A stretch of DNA of 64,000 nucleotides, taken from positions 1-64,000 of the forward strand of contig NZ_AUGL01000002.1 of assembly GCF_000422645.1 (NCBI RefSeq). Direction: 5' to 3'. The notes under the pieces were generated by a model that saw nothing but the letters and a program-made list of their open reading frames with translations, was not told where the DNA came from and did no database searches. The stretch is from Ferrimonas futtsuensis DSM 18154. GTDB lineage: Bacteria > Pseudomonadota > Gammaproteobacteria > Enterobacterales > Shewanellaceae. Position numbers and translations under genes: made by a program. Below are positions 8,473 to 17,110 of the stretch, one piece after another (positions within the stretch are counted from its first letter, which is position 1; every line of letters starts with the position of its first letter).

Positions 8473-9780
8473 TTACGCGTTGTCAGACTTGCGGTCACCC
8501 ATCAGGTCGGCACCGGCCAGGGGATCGTGGTACACATCGGCCTCGAACTCACCTTCGGACTTGGCCACAATCACGGTCACGGCGGCATCACCGGTGACGT
8601 TCACCGCGGTGCGCACCATATCCAGCAGGCGGTCCACACCCAGGATCAGGGCGATGCCCTCAACAGGCAGACCCACCTGGTTCAGTACCATGGCCAGCAT
8701 TATCAGGCCTACGCCAGGAACGCCGGCGGTGCCGATGGAGGCCAGGGTGGCGGTGATGATCACCATCACGTAGTCTCCCAGCGTCAGATCAATGCCAAAC
8801 ACCTGGGCGATAAACACGGTGGCCACACCCTGCATGATGGCGGTACCGTCCATGTTGATGGTGGCACCCAGAGGCAGGGAGAAGGAGCTGATGTTGTTGT
8901 GCACGCCCAGACGGTAGTTGGCGTTCTCAATGGTCACCGGCAGGGTCGCGTTGGAGCTGGCGGTGGAGAACGCGAACAGCTGAACACTGCGCATCTTCTT
9001 CAGGAAAGTGATGGGGCTCAGGCCGGTGGTCACCTTCAGCAGAGTGGGGTAGGTCACCAGGCCGTGGATGAACAGCACCGCCAGCACCAGGAAGAAGTAC
9101 TTGATCACACTGCCGAAGGTTTCCAGACCCAGGGTCAGCGCCAGCTTGGCCATCAGGGCGAACACGCCGTAGGGAGCCAGCTGCATCAGGATGGTTACCA
9201 GCTTCATCACCACTTCGTTGATGTCTTCGAAGAAGTTACGCACCCGGGCGCCACGCTCGCCGCTCTGGCTGATGGCCACACCGAAGATGATGGCGAAGAC
9301 GATGATCTGCAGCATGGAGCCTTTGGCCATGGCGTCGATGGGGTTGCTGGGGACAATGTTCACCAGCACCTGGCTCAGCGGCGGCGCTGCCTTGGCATCA
9401 AAGGCCAGACCTTCGGCCGCCAGGGAGGCGTTGCCAGGCTGCACGATGATGGCTGCGGTGATCGCCAGGGTGATGGCGATGGCGGTGGTGGTCAGGTAGA
9501 ACGCCAGGGTTTTCCCCCCAAGGCGGCCCAGCTTGCCCGGATCGGACAGGGAGGCGGTACCACACACCAGGGATACAAACACCAGGGGCACCACCAGCAT
9601 CTTCAGCGAGGAAACGAAGATGTTTCCGATGACGCTGAACAGGCCGTCCACCAGGTAGGTTTCCACCAGCTCACTGCCTGGGAACAGGATCCGCAACAAT
9701 CCGCCGATGGCAATACCGGCGAACATGCCAATTAGAATTTTGGCAGTCAGACCCATTTTCTTTTGCATTTTTTCAGACAT
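8473..9780 (-). CDS. Dicarboxylate/amino acid:cation symporter (DAACS family)
   Basis: A 435-residue inner-membrane sodium- or proton-coupled carrier of the GltP/DctA fold. The serine-rich re-entrant loop TASSNATLPVTIENAN lies near residue 270, the NMDGTAIMQG motif near 310, and the second hairpin with GTAGVPGVGLIMLA near 355. The late segment LDMVRTAVNVTGDAAVT near 395 contains the Asp/Arg/Thr positions that contact acidic substrates. Whether it carries glutamate, aspartate, succinate or another acid cannot be settled. A good Shine-Dalgarno (AAGGAAG) precedes the ATG. It is transcribed alone, ending at the 8432-8458 hairpin. Confidence 0.88.
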   Translation of the reverse strand: MSEKMQKKMGLTAKILIGMFAGIAIGGLLRILFPGSELVETYLVDGLFSVIGNIFVSSLKMLVVPLVFVSLVCGTASLSDPGKLGRLGGKTLAFYLTTTAIAITLAITAAIIVQPGNASLAAEGLAFDAKAAPPLSQVLVNIVPSNPIDAMAKGSMLQIIVFAIIFGVAISQSGERGARVRNFFEDINEVVMKLVTILMQLAPYGVFALMAKLALTLGLETFGSVIKYFFLVLAVLFIHGLVTYPTLLKVTTGLSPITFLKKMRSVQLFAFSTASSNATLPVTIENANYRLGVHNNISSFSLPLGATINMDGTAIMQGVATVFIAQVFGIDLTLGDYVMVIITATLASIGTAGVPGVGLIMLAMVLNQVGLPVEGIALILGVDRLLDMVRTAVNVTGDAAVTVIVAKSEGEFEADVYHDPLAGADLMGDRKSDNA

Positions 9781-9996
9781 GCAACTTCCTTCATTCGGTT
9801 CTCTTTTTTATTTGCGGCCTAAGCCTAGCAGGAACTTTGCAGGGGAAAAAAGGGGGTAAATGTAGAAATCTGCAATCACAATGGATTGATATTGCTTTGA
9901 TGATGATTCGAAGTGGCGAACTCGTTGTGAGTGATTAGTCTTAAGGTTGTTGGGATGCTAAGGAGTGGTGTCCCCGGTGTGACAGGGAGTCCCATC

Positions 9997-12900
9997 ATGG
10001 ATTTTGTCATTCGTCAGATTTTTGTCTCTTTTTTTCTGATTTTGTTGGTGAGTTGCGGAGGTGGCGATGGCCTCGAGGAGGGCAGTGCAGAGGATTTCCC
10101 TGCCACGTATGCCCTGAGTTTGCAACTGCTTAATAGGTCGGGGCAACAGGTTGAGCAGTTTTTTTCCGGTGACACGCTGCAACTGGTTGCTCGTCTGAGC
10201 TCCGATGGTGCAAGCATTGCCTCCCGCGATCTCAGCATTGAGATCAGCGGCTCCAGAATGGAATCTGCCCTGACTTACCAGGTGTCGACCAATGCCGCAG
10301 GGGAGGCCCGGGTCACCCTGGCCGCGGGGAGTCTCAAGGGGCAGGGTGAGGTTCGCGGCCATTACGGCACCCAGGTCCAGGCCAGCATCCCCTTCGATGC
10401 CCAGACACTGAATCTCGACCTGACCCTCACCGACACCCTGGGTCAGCCACTGCAGACCCTGTCTCCTACCCAGCCCGGTCAGCTCAGAGCTCACCTTAGC
10501 GACGACGGTCATCCCATGGCCGATACCCTGGTGAGCTTCACCCTGGGCGAGGTGGGGGCGATGACCCCCTCACTGGGTACGGCCCTGACCGACGCCGGCG
10601 GCATCGCCAGTGTCACCCTGCTGGCGGGCAGCGAGGCCGGTGCGGGATTGGTGCATGGCGCCGTCAGCATCGATGGCATTGTGCTGAGCCGTTCGCTGGC
10701 CTTTGCCACCCTGGGAGAGGAGAGTTCAGGTGAGACCGCTGGCGGGGAGCAGTTGCAGTTGTCGCTGGTGAGCAGCCAGAGTGGCGTGGCGACCAGCCAG
10801 GTTTCCGCTGCGGACCCCGGACTGGTCCAGGTGCAGCTGCTCGATGCGTCTCAGCAACCGGTGGCGGGTCGGGTGGTGAGCTTCAGCACCACCCTGGGTC
10901 AGTTTCTGCCCGCCAGTGCCACGGCCCTGACTGACAGCAGTGGCCGCGCCAGTATCTTGCTGAAGGCGGGCAGTGTGCAGGGGGCGGCCGAGGTGGAGGC
11001 CAGTTTCGATTCGGTGATCAGCCGCCTGGGTTTTGTCACCCTGGGGGATGAGATTGACCCCAGTTCAGTGGTGCCGGAGATCGCCCTGGCCCTGTACGAC
11101 TGCAATGGGGCCACGGGCTGGGATCGCAGTGCCCGAAACTTCGAGGTGTGTCAGCCCACCTCCAACATCACCAATACCCAGCCCGGGGTGATCGCCATTA
11201 CCCTGACTCAGAGCGGCAGTGATCAACCCCTGGCGCAGAGGCTGGTGAGTGCAACCACCACCCTGGGTGCCATCAGCCCGGCTGCGGGCACCGCCATCAC
11301 CGATGCTCAGGGGCGGGCACTGCTGGATCTCTACACCAATGGCGATCTTGGGGCAGGGGAACTGACGGTAGGCATCGCCAACCAGTCGCAGCAGCTGGCC
11401 TTCGAAGTGGGCAGGGTGAGTGTCAGCCTGTCGGTGAGCAACTCGTTGGACAGTCAGACCCTGCCGGCCGGTGGCAGCGCCATCATCCGGGTGGAAACCT
11501 TGAACCCGGATGGCTCCCTGGCGGTGGATCAGCCGCTTGAGCTGGAACTCGGTTCCCAGTGCGCGGCGGCCGGGCTGGCGGTGATCGACTCCCCGGTGAC
11601 CACTGTGGCCGGGGTGGGGCTGGCCACCTATCTGGCACAGGGGTGCCAGGGGGAGGACAGGATCAGTGTCAGCGCCCAGACTGGTGGCAGCACCGTCGTC
11701 GGTCAGACTCAGGTGCAGGTGGCGGACGCGGCCATCGGCTCCCTGCAGTTTGTCTCCGTCGACCCCGGACTGCTGGCGTTAAAAGGCAGTGGAGGCATTC
11801 AGGGGGTGGGAATTCGCTCCGAGACTGCCCTGGTCAGCTTCCGGCTGCGGGACCAATCCGGTGCACCGGCCACCCAGGAGAAGGTGTGTTTCGAACTCTC
11901 CACAGAGGTTGGCGGACTGACCCTAAGCCCCCGGCCACTGGCTCAGGACCTGACCGATTGCCCCAATGTGCCGGAGGGGACCTCGAATCTCAGCCGGTTC
12001 GCGGTGGGCTACTCCAACAGTGAGGGGCTGGTGTCGGTGACCGTCGGTGCCGGCGATGTGCCGACTCAGGTGAAGGTGTTTGCGGTGTGGGCCGGCAGCG
12101 ACAGCGGCGGCCACCCGGCGGTGGTCTCAAACCTCTCCGATGCCCTGGTGGTGACCACGGGATTGGCGGACGACAACAGCCTCTCCCTGAGCGCAACCCT
12201 GCTCAACCCCGAGGCCTGGGCGTTTGACGGTGAGCAGGTGTTGCTGACCATGATGGCGGCGGACCACTTCAATAATCCGGTCCCGGACGGCACCATGGTG
12301 GTGTTTACCACCGAAGGCGGCGCTATCGACGCCAGTTGTGAAACCGGCCCCAAGGATGATCGCCCCAACCCCAACGGCGCCTGCCAAGCAGCCTGGCGCA
12401 GCCAGAATCCACGGCCCTTTGAGTCTGTGACCGTCAGCTGCCCCGACGCCTCACTGCCTCCCTGCTTGGGGGCCACCATGGCCGATCACGTCAGTGGTCA
12501 GGGCTCCATCATCGCCGAGCCCAGGCCCGGACGAGCCTCGGTGATGGTGCGGCTGATTGGTGAAGAGAGCTTTGTGGACCTCAATGGCAACGGCGTGTTT
12601 GACGGTACGCCGGAGAGCTTTGTCGACCGCACCGAAGCGTTTCGCGATGACAATGAGGATGGCCATTACCGCAGTTACAGCGCTGATGGCCTGAGCGTCA
12701 GTGGCGCGGTGCCGGCCGGAGCCGTGGAGGAGGAGTTTTTCGACTTCGACAGCGATGGTCAGTTTGATGGGGTGGACGGTCTCTACACCGGCTTGCTCTG
12801 CCATGGGGATGCGGCGGCTCAGTGTGTGGACACCGGCCAGGATTCCCAGCAAGCCCAGCTGATGCTGTGGCGTAACCTGACCCTGGTGATGTCCGGCAGC

Positions 12901-13254
12901 GTCCCCTTTGGCAAACTGCGTCAGGTGGGCAGCGGTGGGGCGCTGCAGAGTGTCAGTCAGCTGGATCTGGTGAGTAACGCCAGTCAGTCGGTGCTGCTGT
13001 TTCTCTCCGATGAGAACAACAACCCACTCCCCTATGGCACCACCATCACCGCCTCCACCTCCAACGGTGAGCTGGTGGGGGTGACCGAATACAGTGTAGG
13101 CAGCACCAACAGCATGATTCCCATGGCTTTTGGCTTTACCGTCGAGCAGGAGACCAGCCCCAATGACCGCACTCTGGGCAGCCTGTTTATCACGGTCACC
13201 ACCCCCAAGGGCAGCCCTGCCGCCTTTTCGGTGTCGGTGCTGGATGGGGGGTAA
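9997..13254 (+). CDS. Large lipoprotein with repeated bacterial Ig-like (Big_1/invasin-type) domains
   Basis: 1085 residues from the ATG at 9997, chosen because AGGGAG lies 7 bases upstream and the protein then opens with a short signal sequence and lipobox LLVSC (Cys near residue 19). An upstream in-frame GTG at 9931 would bury that signal. At least four tandem beta-sandwich repeats follow, each with the pattern PVAGRVVSFSTTLG... then TALTDSSGRASILL, typical of Big_1 domains of intimin/invasin proteins. The C-terminal third has two Asp-rich segments (DLNGNGVFDG, FDFDSDGQFDG) that look like calcium-binding loops. It is probably outer-membrane anchored and facing outward. No beta-barrel or secretion domain is present, and no neighbour hints at a partner. 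Confidence 0.75.
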   Translation: MDFVIRQIFVSFFLILLVSCGGGDGLEEGSAEDFPATYALSLQLLNRSGQQVEQFFSGDTLQLVARLSSDGASIASRDLSIEISGSRMESALTYQVSTNAAGEARVTLAAGSLKGQGEVRGHYGTQVQASIPFDAQTLNLDLTLTDTLGQPLQTLSPTQPGQLRAHLSDDGHPMADTLVSFTLGEVGAMTPSLGTALTDAGGIASVTLLAGSEAGAGLVHGAVSIDGIVLSRSLAFATLGEESSGETAGGEQLQLSLVSSQSGVATSQVSAADPGLVQVQLLDASQQPVAGRVVSFSTTLGQFLPASATALTDSSGRASILLKAGSVQGAAEVEASFDSVISRLGFVTLGDEIDPSSVVPEIALALYDCNGATGWDRSARNFEVCQPTSNITNTQPGVIAITLTQSGSDQPLAQRLVSATTTLGAISPAAGTAITDAQGRALLDLYTNGDLGAGELTVGIANQSQQLAFEVGRVSVSLSVSNSLDSQTLPAGGSAIIRVETLNPDGSLAVDQPLELELGSQCAAAGLAVIDSPVTTVAGVGLATYLAQGCQGEDRISVSAQTGGSTVVGQTQVQVADAAIGSLQFVSVDPGLLALKGSGGIQGVGIRSETALVSFRLRDQSGAPATQEKVCFELSTEVGGLTLSPRPLAQDLTDCPNVPEGTSNLSRFAVGYSNSEGLVSVTVGAGDVPTQVKVFAVWAGSDSGGHPAVVSNLSDALVVTTGLADDNSLSLSATLLNPEAWAFDGEQVLLTMMAADHFNNPVPDGTMVVFTTEGGAIDASCETGPKDDRPNPNGACQAAWRSQNPRPFESVTVSCPDASLPPCLGATMADHVSGQGSIIAEPRPGRASVMVRLIGEESFVDLNGNGVFDGTPESFVDRTEAFRDDNEDGHYRSYSADGLSVSGAVPAGAVEEEFFDFDSDGQFDGVDGLYTGLLCHGDAAAQCVDTGQDSQQAQLMLWRNLTLVMSGSVPFGKLRQVGSGGALQSVSQLDLVSNASQSVLLFLSDENNNPLPYGTTITASTSNGELVGVTEYSVGSTNSMIPMAFGFTVEQETSPNDRTLGSLFITVTTPKGSPAAFSVSVLDGG

Positions 13255-13409
13255 TTGGACGTAGCTATATATAGTGGGACTAAGGGCAAAAAGTGCCCGG
13301 AAAGTTTGAGCTGCATCGGGAGGGGAACCTCCCGACGTGGGCCCGGGCTTACGCAATTGGGGCTGGCAGGTTCGCAGCTAGTCGATGCAATCCGCAGGAG
13401 CCCCCTCTC

Positions 13410-14036
13410 GCACAGTCACTCCGGCGAAGGCGGTCGCCCAGCGACTTAGCTCGCAGGAATTGGGAATGTTGTATCTGGCAGATTCGCACAGAGCTGGCTC
13501 AGCCCAGCGGCGCTCCCCTTTGCACAGTCACTCCGGCGTACGCCGGAGCCCAGCGTCTTTGATTCTTGGGGTTTTTGCGGAGGTTGAAAGCCACTGGATC
13601 CCGGCGTGCGCCGGGAAGACGATTGTGCGTGTGGGCCGGGGAGCGCGTTGTTGCTGACGAATGTACGTGCTGGGAGGTGGGTTATTGAATCAAGGGGAGC
13701 TGTTTAGCTGAAGTTGCAGGTTCGCATGATGCTTGAGCAATCCTGCGGCGCTCCCCTTTGCACAGTCACTCCGGCGTACGCCGGAGCCCAGCGTCTTTGA
13801 TTCTTGGGGTTTTTGCGGAGGTTGAAAGCCACTGGATCCCGGCGTGCGCCGGGAAGACGATTGTGCGTGTGGGCCGGGGAGCGCGTTGTTGCTGACGAAT
13901 GTACGTGCTGGGAGGTGGGTTATTGAATCAAGGGGAGCTGTTTAGCTGAAGTTGCAGGTTCGCATGATGCTTGAGCAATCCTGCAGAGCTCCCCCTCGCA
14001 CAGTCACTCCGGCGAATGCCGGAGCCCAGCGTCTTT
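13410..14036. repeat. REP-like repeat array after the Ig-repeat lipoprotein gene
   Basis: Reverse-type hairpins at 13410-13448 (degenerate), 13522-13560, 13760-13798 and 13998-14036; forward-type hairpins at 13592-13629 and 13830-13867. A separate short stem (CGGGAGG..CCTCCCG near 13317-13334) without a T-tract lies just after the lipoprotein gene. No gene is visible in 13255-14117. Confidence 0.85.
13507..13982. repeat. Perfect 238-bp tandem duplication inside the REP-like array
   Basis: Bases 13507-13744 are repeated at 13745-13982, with no difference that I can find by reading. Each copy holds one reverse hairpin and one forward hairpin, so the duplication unit is one composite repeat. 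Confidence 0.9.
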
Positions 14037-14117
14037 AAGCCGCAGAGTATAGATACTCCATGGGAGCCCGTTTTCGCTCGCCTATTAGTTAAACCCCTCA
14101 GTTTTCTAAGTCCCCAA

Positions 14118-14146
14118 ACCAAAAAGGAGAGCGCTGGCTCTCCTTC
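14118..14146 (-). terminator. Terminator for dusC
   Basis: GGAGAGC and GCTCTCC form the stem at about 14126-14142. The AAAAA tract on its left becomes the U-tract when read on the minus strand, just after the dusC stop. Confidence 0.75.
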
Positions 14147-14167
14147 TCTTTAGATATATGGTGCGAC

Positions 14168-15145
14168 CTAAAACACTGGCTCGCCCCGTTGCTCAAGCTC
14201 GAAAGCTCTCTCCTGCTCCCGCTTGAGCAACTCCACAATGGCATCGACGCAGCGCAGCACTCTCAGCTCCACGAAGAAGGGCTCTGCCTGGGGGTATTGC
14301 ATCAGGATATAGCGCAGCCACTGCTTAACGCGGTTGGGGAAGTAGATGGACTTCTCGCCGCCAATCTCCCGCTCGGCATAATCGGCCATCAGGGCCGCCA
14401 CCTGGGACCAGGAGTAGGCGGATTCGGTGCCGCGCACCACGTTGGCCAGGTTGGGCACCGCCAGGGCGCCGCGGCCCAGCATGATGTCTTCACACCCACT
14501 CTGCTGCTGACAGGCCAGGGCATCGGCGCGGTTCCAGATCTCGCCGTTGGCGATCACCGGTATGGTCAGGGCTTTGGCGATGGGGGCGATGGCAGGCCAG
14601 TCGATGCGCTCGGCCCGGTAGCCATCCTCCTTGGTGCGAGCGTGAATCACCAGCTCCGCGGCACCGCCGGATGCGGCGGCATCGGCGATCTCCATCGCCC
14701 GATCGCCGCTGTCCCAGCCCAGGCGAACCTTGGCGGTGACCGGCAGGTGTGCCGGGACGGCTGCGCGCACCTGACTGACCACCTGATGGATCTGCTCGGG
14801 GGTTTTCAGCATCACCGCGCCGCCATTGGAGCGGTTCACCGATTTGGCGGGGCAACCGAAGTTAAGATCGATGCCGGGTGACCCCAGCTCGGCAGCAATC
14901 GCGGCATTTTCGGCCATCCATTGTGGGTGTTGGCCCAGCAGCTGAACCCGCACCGGGGTGCCAGCCAGGGTCTTTCCCCCCTGATCCAGTTCAGGACAGA
15001 GACGACGAAACACTTTTTCCGGCAGCCGTTGTTCCACCACCCGGACAAACTCGGTGACGCACAAATCGTAATTGTTTATCTCTGTGAACACTTGCCGCAT
15101 CAGGGGATCCATCACCCCTTCCATCGGCGCCAGAATCACTCTCAT
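14168..15145 (-). CDS. dusC: tRNA-dihydrouridine(16) synthase DusC
   Basis: A 325-residue FMN-dependent enzyme that reduces uridine to dihydrouridine in tRNA. It opens MRVILAPMEGVMDPLMR, the FMN-binding start shared by Dus enzymes, with LNFGCPAKSVNRSNGGA near residue 94 supplying the catalytic Cys. KVRLGWDSGD near 140, IHARTKEDGYRAERIDW near 167, and the ANGEIWN phosphate loop near 196 follow. The short N-terminus and the EDGYRAE segment fit the DusC (U16) subgroup better than DusA or DusB. It is monocistronic, with its own terminator, and divergent from the hvfA-like gene. Confidence 0.9.
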   Translation of the reverse strand: MRVILAPMEGVMDPLMRQVFTEINNYDLCVTEFVRVVEQRLPEKVFRRLCPELDQGGKTLAGTPVRVQLLGQHPQWMAENAAIAAELGSPGIDLNFGCPAKSVNRSNGGAVMLKTPEQIHQVVSQVRAAVPAHLPVTAKVRLGWDSGDRAMEIADAAASGGAAELVIHARTKEDGYRAERIDWPAIAPIAKALTIPVIANGEIWNRADALACQQQSGCEDIMLGRGALAVPNLANVVRGTESAYSWSQVAALMADYAEREIGGEKSIYFPNRVKQWLRYILMQYPQAEPFFVELRVLRCVDAIVELLKREQERAFELEQRGEPVF

Positions 15146-15282
15146 AGCCCGCCAAACCCACTGTTATCAAGGCGCGACAGTGTACCAGCACCTTGGTGTT
15201 GCATCATCCCTAACAGGATAAAACCGTCTTGAAAACCGGCAAGATCAAAAAAAGTTGTTATATTGTGAAATAGATCCTGAGG

Positions 15283-15311
15283 TCGCTGGGTCTATTCTCG
15301 TAAGCCAGCGA
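15283..15311 (+). promoter_or_regulatory. Hairpin in the hvfA leader region
   Basis: TCGCTGG at 15283-15289 is mirrored by CCAGCGA at 15305-15311, upstream of the precursor gene. It could be a leader-RNA hairpin or an operator. No recognisable copper or iron regulator box was found in 15146-15370. Confidence 0.35.
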
Positions 15312-15370
15312 ACTACGGCGCTGGGTTAACAATGGTTTAAAAATCGAAGATATAGAGAAGGAAGCTTAAG

Positions 15371-15907
15371 ATGAACACTATGAAGAAAACCACTGTTGCT
15401 GCAGCTTTGGGTCTGTGTGTAGCTGGCGTATCCATGGGCGCTGCTGCGGCCGATGCCAACCCCTTTGCCGCTCAGGAACTGACAGCCGGTTACCAGCTGG
15501 ACGGTGATAAGCACAAAGAGGGCAAGTGCGGCGAAGGTAAGTGCGGCGGCGAAGCCAAGGGTAAAGAGGGCAAGTGCGGCGAAGGTAAGTGCGGCGGCGA
15601 GTCCAAGGCCAAGGGTAAAGAGGGCAAGTGCGGCGAAGGTAAGTGCGGCGGCGAGTCCAAGGCCAAAGAGGGCAAGTGCGGCGAAGGTAAGTGCGGTGGC
15701 GAAGCCAAGGGTAAAGAGGGCAAGTGCGGCGAAGGTAAGTGCGGCGGCGAGTCCAAGGCCAAGGGTAAAGAGGGCAAGTGCGGCGAAGGTAAGTGCGGCG
15801 GCGAGTCCAAGGCCAAAGAGGGCAAGTGCGGCGAAGGTAAGTGCGGCGGCGAGTCCAAGTCCAAAGAGGGCAAGTGTGGCGAAGGTAAGTGCGGTGGCGC
15901 TGCCTAA
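15371..15907 (+). CDS. hvfA: HvfA-like RiPP precursor with 16 EGKCG motifs
   Basis: A 178-residue secreted precursor. Residues 1-28 form a signal peptide (MNTMKKTTVAAALGLC.., small-residue cleavage region AAAADA). A short leader to residue 48 contains NPFAAQELTAGYQLDGDKH. Residues 49-178 are eight units of KEGKCGEGKCGGE joined by AKG, SKAKG, SKA or SKS linkers, giving 16 EGKCG pentapeptides and 16 core cysteines. EGKCG is the motif reported for HvfA-type precursors, in which a multinuclear iron oxidase turns Cys into oxazolone/thioamide pairs that bind copper. Neighbouring genes encode that enzyme pair. AAGGAA lies 7 bases before the ATG. Copper binding and modification here are inferred from family and context. 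Confidence 0.85.
   Translation: MNTMKKTTVAAALGLCVAGVSMGAAAADANPFAAQELTAGYQLDGDKHKEGKCGEGKCGGEAKGKEGKCGEGKCGGESKAKGKEGKCGEGKCGGESKAKEGKCGEGKCGGEAKGKEGKCGEGKCGGESKAKGKEGKCGEGKCGGESKAKEGKCGEGKCGGESKSKEGKCGEGKCGGAA
15515..15814 (+). repeat. Two 150-bp higher-order repeats within hvfA
   Basis: Repeat units 1-3 (16, 18 and 16 codons; 15515-15664) recur as units 4-6 (15665-15814) with the same linker order. The DNA is nearly identical, with one synonymous GGC/GGT change seen in the first unit. Units 7 and 8 follow. This points to recent internal duplication or conversion. Confidence 0.85.
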
Positions 15908-15934
15908 GGTCCCAGCCTGAGTAATCCTCTATGC

Positions 15935-15956
15935 AAGGCTGGCGTTTGCCAGCCTT
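15935..15956 (+). terminator. Hairpin after hvfA, possible attenuator
   Basis: AAGGCTGGC-GTTT-GCCAGCCTT is a perfect 9-bp stem shortly after the hvfA stop. It lacks a strong T-tract, so it may only partly terminate, leaving more precursor than enzyme mRNA, or may stabilise the 3' end. Confidence 0.6.
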
Positions 15957-15961
15957 GTCAT

Positions 15962-16206
15962 TAGGGTCTGTAGACCTTCGCTGATTGCTTTTGCGCCAGA
16001 AGTACTTTGATGTGTTGATGACTATCGAGTTTAGCGAAGGCATCTTGATGATGCGAGCGATACTGGCGCCCTGCGGGGCTGGACTGACGACGACCACTCT
16101 GTGTCGCTCGATTTTGACGTAGGGCCACTATGCCTGCAATCGAGCTCCGTGATTGCTCGCCGTCATCCTCAGCCAAAAATTTACCACCGAAGATCAACAG
16201 ACCCTA
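15962..16206. mobile_element. MITE-like element with 23-bp terminal inverted repeats
   Basis: The left end TAGGGTCTGTAGACCTTCG (from 15962) matches the reverse complement of the right end, TAGGGTCTGTTGATCTTCG (ending 16206), with few mismatches over about 23 bases. TA at both outer ends could be a target duplication. The 245-bp interior carries one open minus-strand frame without recognisable transposase motifs. The size and structure fit a non-autonomous element; IS5- or IS630-like elements use TA-type targets, but I cannot name the parent. It separates hvfA from hvfB. Confidence 0.65.
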
Positions 16207-16279
16207 GGCGAAGAAAACCAGATTCATATGGATTAATGTTGCAGCCAGCCTTAATCCATAGGATCAGAAGGAGAGCAGT

Positions 16280-17110
16280 ATGATTTCAGGGGCCGGACTC
16301 GGTTTAAAGCGTGAGATGGTGGATGAGTTTATCCAGGATGGGGTACCGCCCTCGGTCAACTTTCTGGAGGTGGCACCGGAAAACTGGATGAAGGTACCGC
16401 CCAAACTGGCGCGCAAGTTCAAAGCCCTGACGGAGCAGTACCCCTTCGTCTGCCACGGCCTCTCCCTCTCCATCGGGGCTCCGGCGCCTCTGGATGTGGG
16501 GTTCGTCAAACAGGTGAAGTTGTTTCTCGATGCCTATGGCATTGACCTCTACTCCGAGCATTTAAGCTACTGCTCCGGCAATGCCCACATGTACGATCTG
16601 ATGCCCATCCCCTTCACTGAGGAAGCGGTCACTCACGTGGCAGAGCGCATCCGCACCGTGCAGGAGATCATCGAGCGCCCTCTGATCATCGAGAACGTCT
16701 CCTATTATGCCGAACCCGGTGCCACCATGGATGAGGTGAGCTTCATCAATGCGGTGCTGGCGGAGAGCGACTGCAAACTGCTGCTGGATGTGAACAACAT
16801 CTACGTCAACAGCATCAACCACAAGTATGACGCCGATGCCTTCCTGGAGGGGATCGATGGTAGCCGCACCGCTTACTATCACGTGGCGGGTCACTATCGA
16901 CAGGCCGATGACTTCGTGGTGGATACCCATGGTGCGCCGGTGATCGATCCGGTGTGGCGCCTGCTGCAGCGGGCCTATGAGCTTCATGGTCTCCACCCCA
17001 CCTTGCTGGAGCGGGACTTCAACCTGCCCCAGACGCGCGAGTTGGTCGCCGAAATCGACCGTATTCACCTGCTTGCCGACCAGGTCAGAGGGGTCAAGGA
17101 GAGCGCATGA
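16280..17110 (+). CDS. hvfB: DUF692 multinuclear non-heme iron oxidase (HvfB/BufB-like)
   Basis: A 276-residue TIM-barrel enzyme of the DUF692/MNIO family, which modifies Cys (and some other residues) of RiPP precursors. It opens GAGLGLKREM; NFLEVAPENW near residue 27, His59 in CHGLSLSIG, SEHLSY near 92, IENVSYYAEPG near 138, LLLDVNNIYVN near 168, HVAGHYRQADDF near 195 and LLERDFN near 244 supply the expected His/Glu/Asp/Asn iron ligands. All key segments are present and the length is normal. The ATG at 16280 follows AGGAGAGC. It overlaps the next gene by four bases (ATGA), so the two are translationally coupled. The precursor it modifies is presumably the upstream EGKCG protein. Confidence 0.9.
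   Translation: MISGAGLGLKREMVDEFIQDGVPPSVNFLEVAPENWMKVPPKLARKFKALTEQYPFVCHGLSLSIGAPAPLDVGFVKQVKLFLDAYGIDLYSEHLSYCSGNAHMYDLMPIPFTEEAVTHVAERIRTVQEIIERPLIIENVSYYAEPGATMDEVSFINAVLAESDCKLLLDVNNIYVNSINHKYDADAFLEGIDGSRTAYYHVAGHYRQADDFVVDTHGAPVIDPVWRLLQRAYELHGLHPTLLERDFNLPQTRELVAEIDRIHLLADQVRGVKESA

Noticed and set aside
8386-9735. 449-codon plus-strand frame opposite the symporter gene
   Set aside because: His/Gly/Gln-rich composition typical of antisense frames; the minus-strand DAACS protein is complete.
13385-13657. Short frames in the REP-like arrays (also near 434, 2110, 7335 and 8018)
   Set aside because: They are built from the repeat sequence itself, recur with the repeats, and have no conserved start signals.
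15378-16097. Long minus-strand frame opposite the EGKCG gene
   Set aside because: It is the mirror of a repetitive coding region (Arg/Thr/Pro-rich repeats) without ribosome site or recognisable domain.
15961-16197. 78-codon frame inside the MITE-like element
   Set aside because: It spans nearly the whole element but shows no transposase motif or ribosome site; it is more likely an open frame by chance or a decayed fragment.
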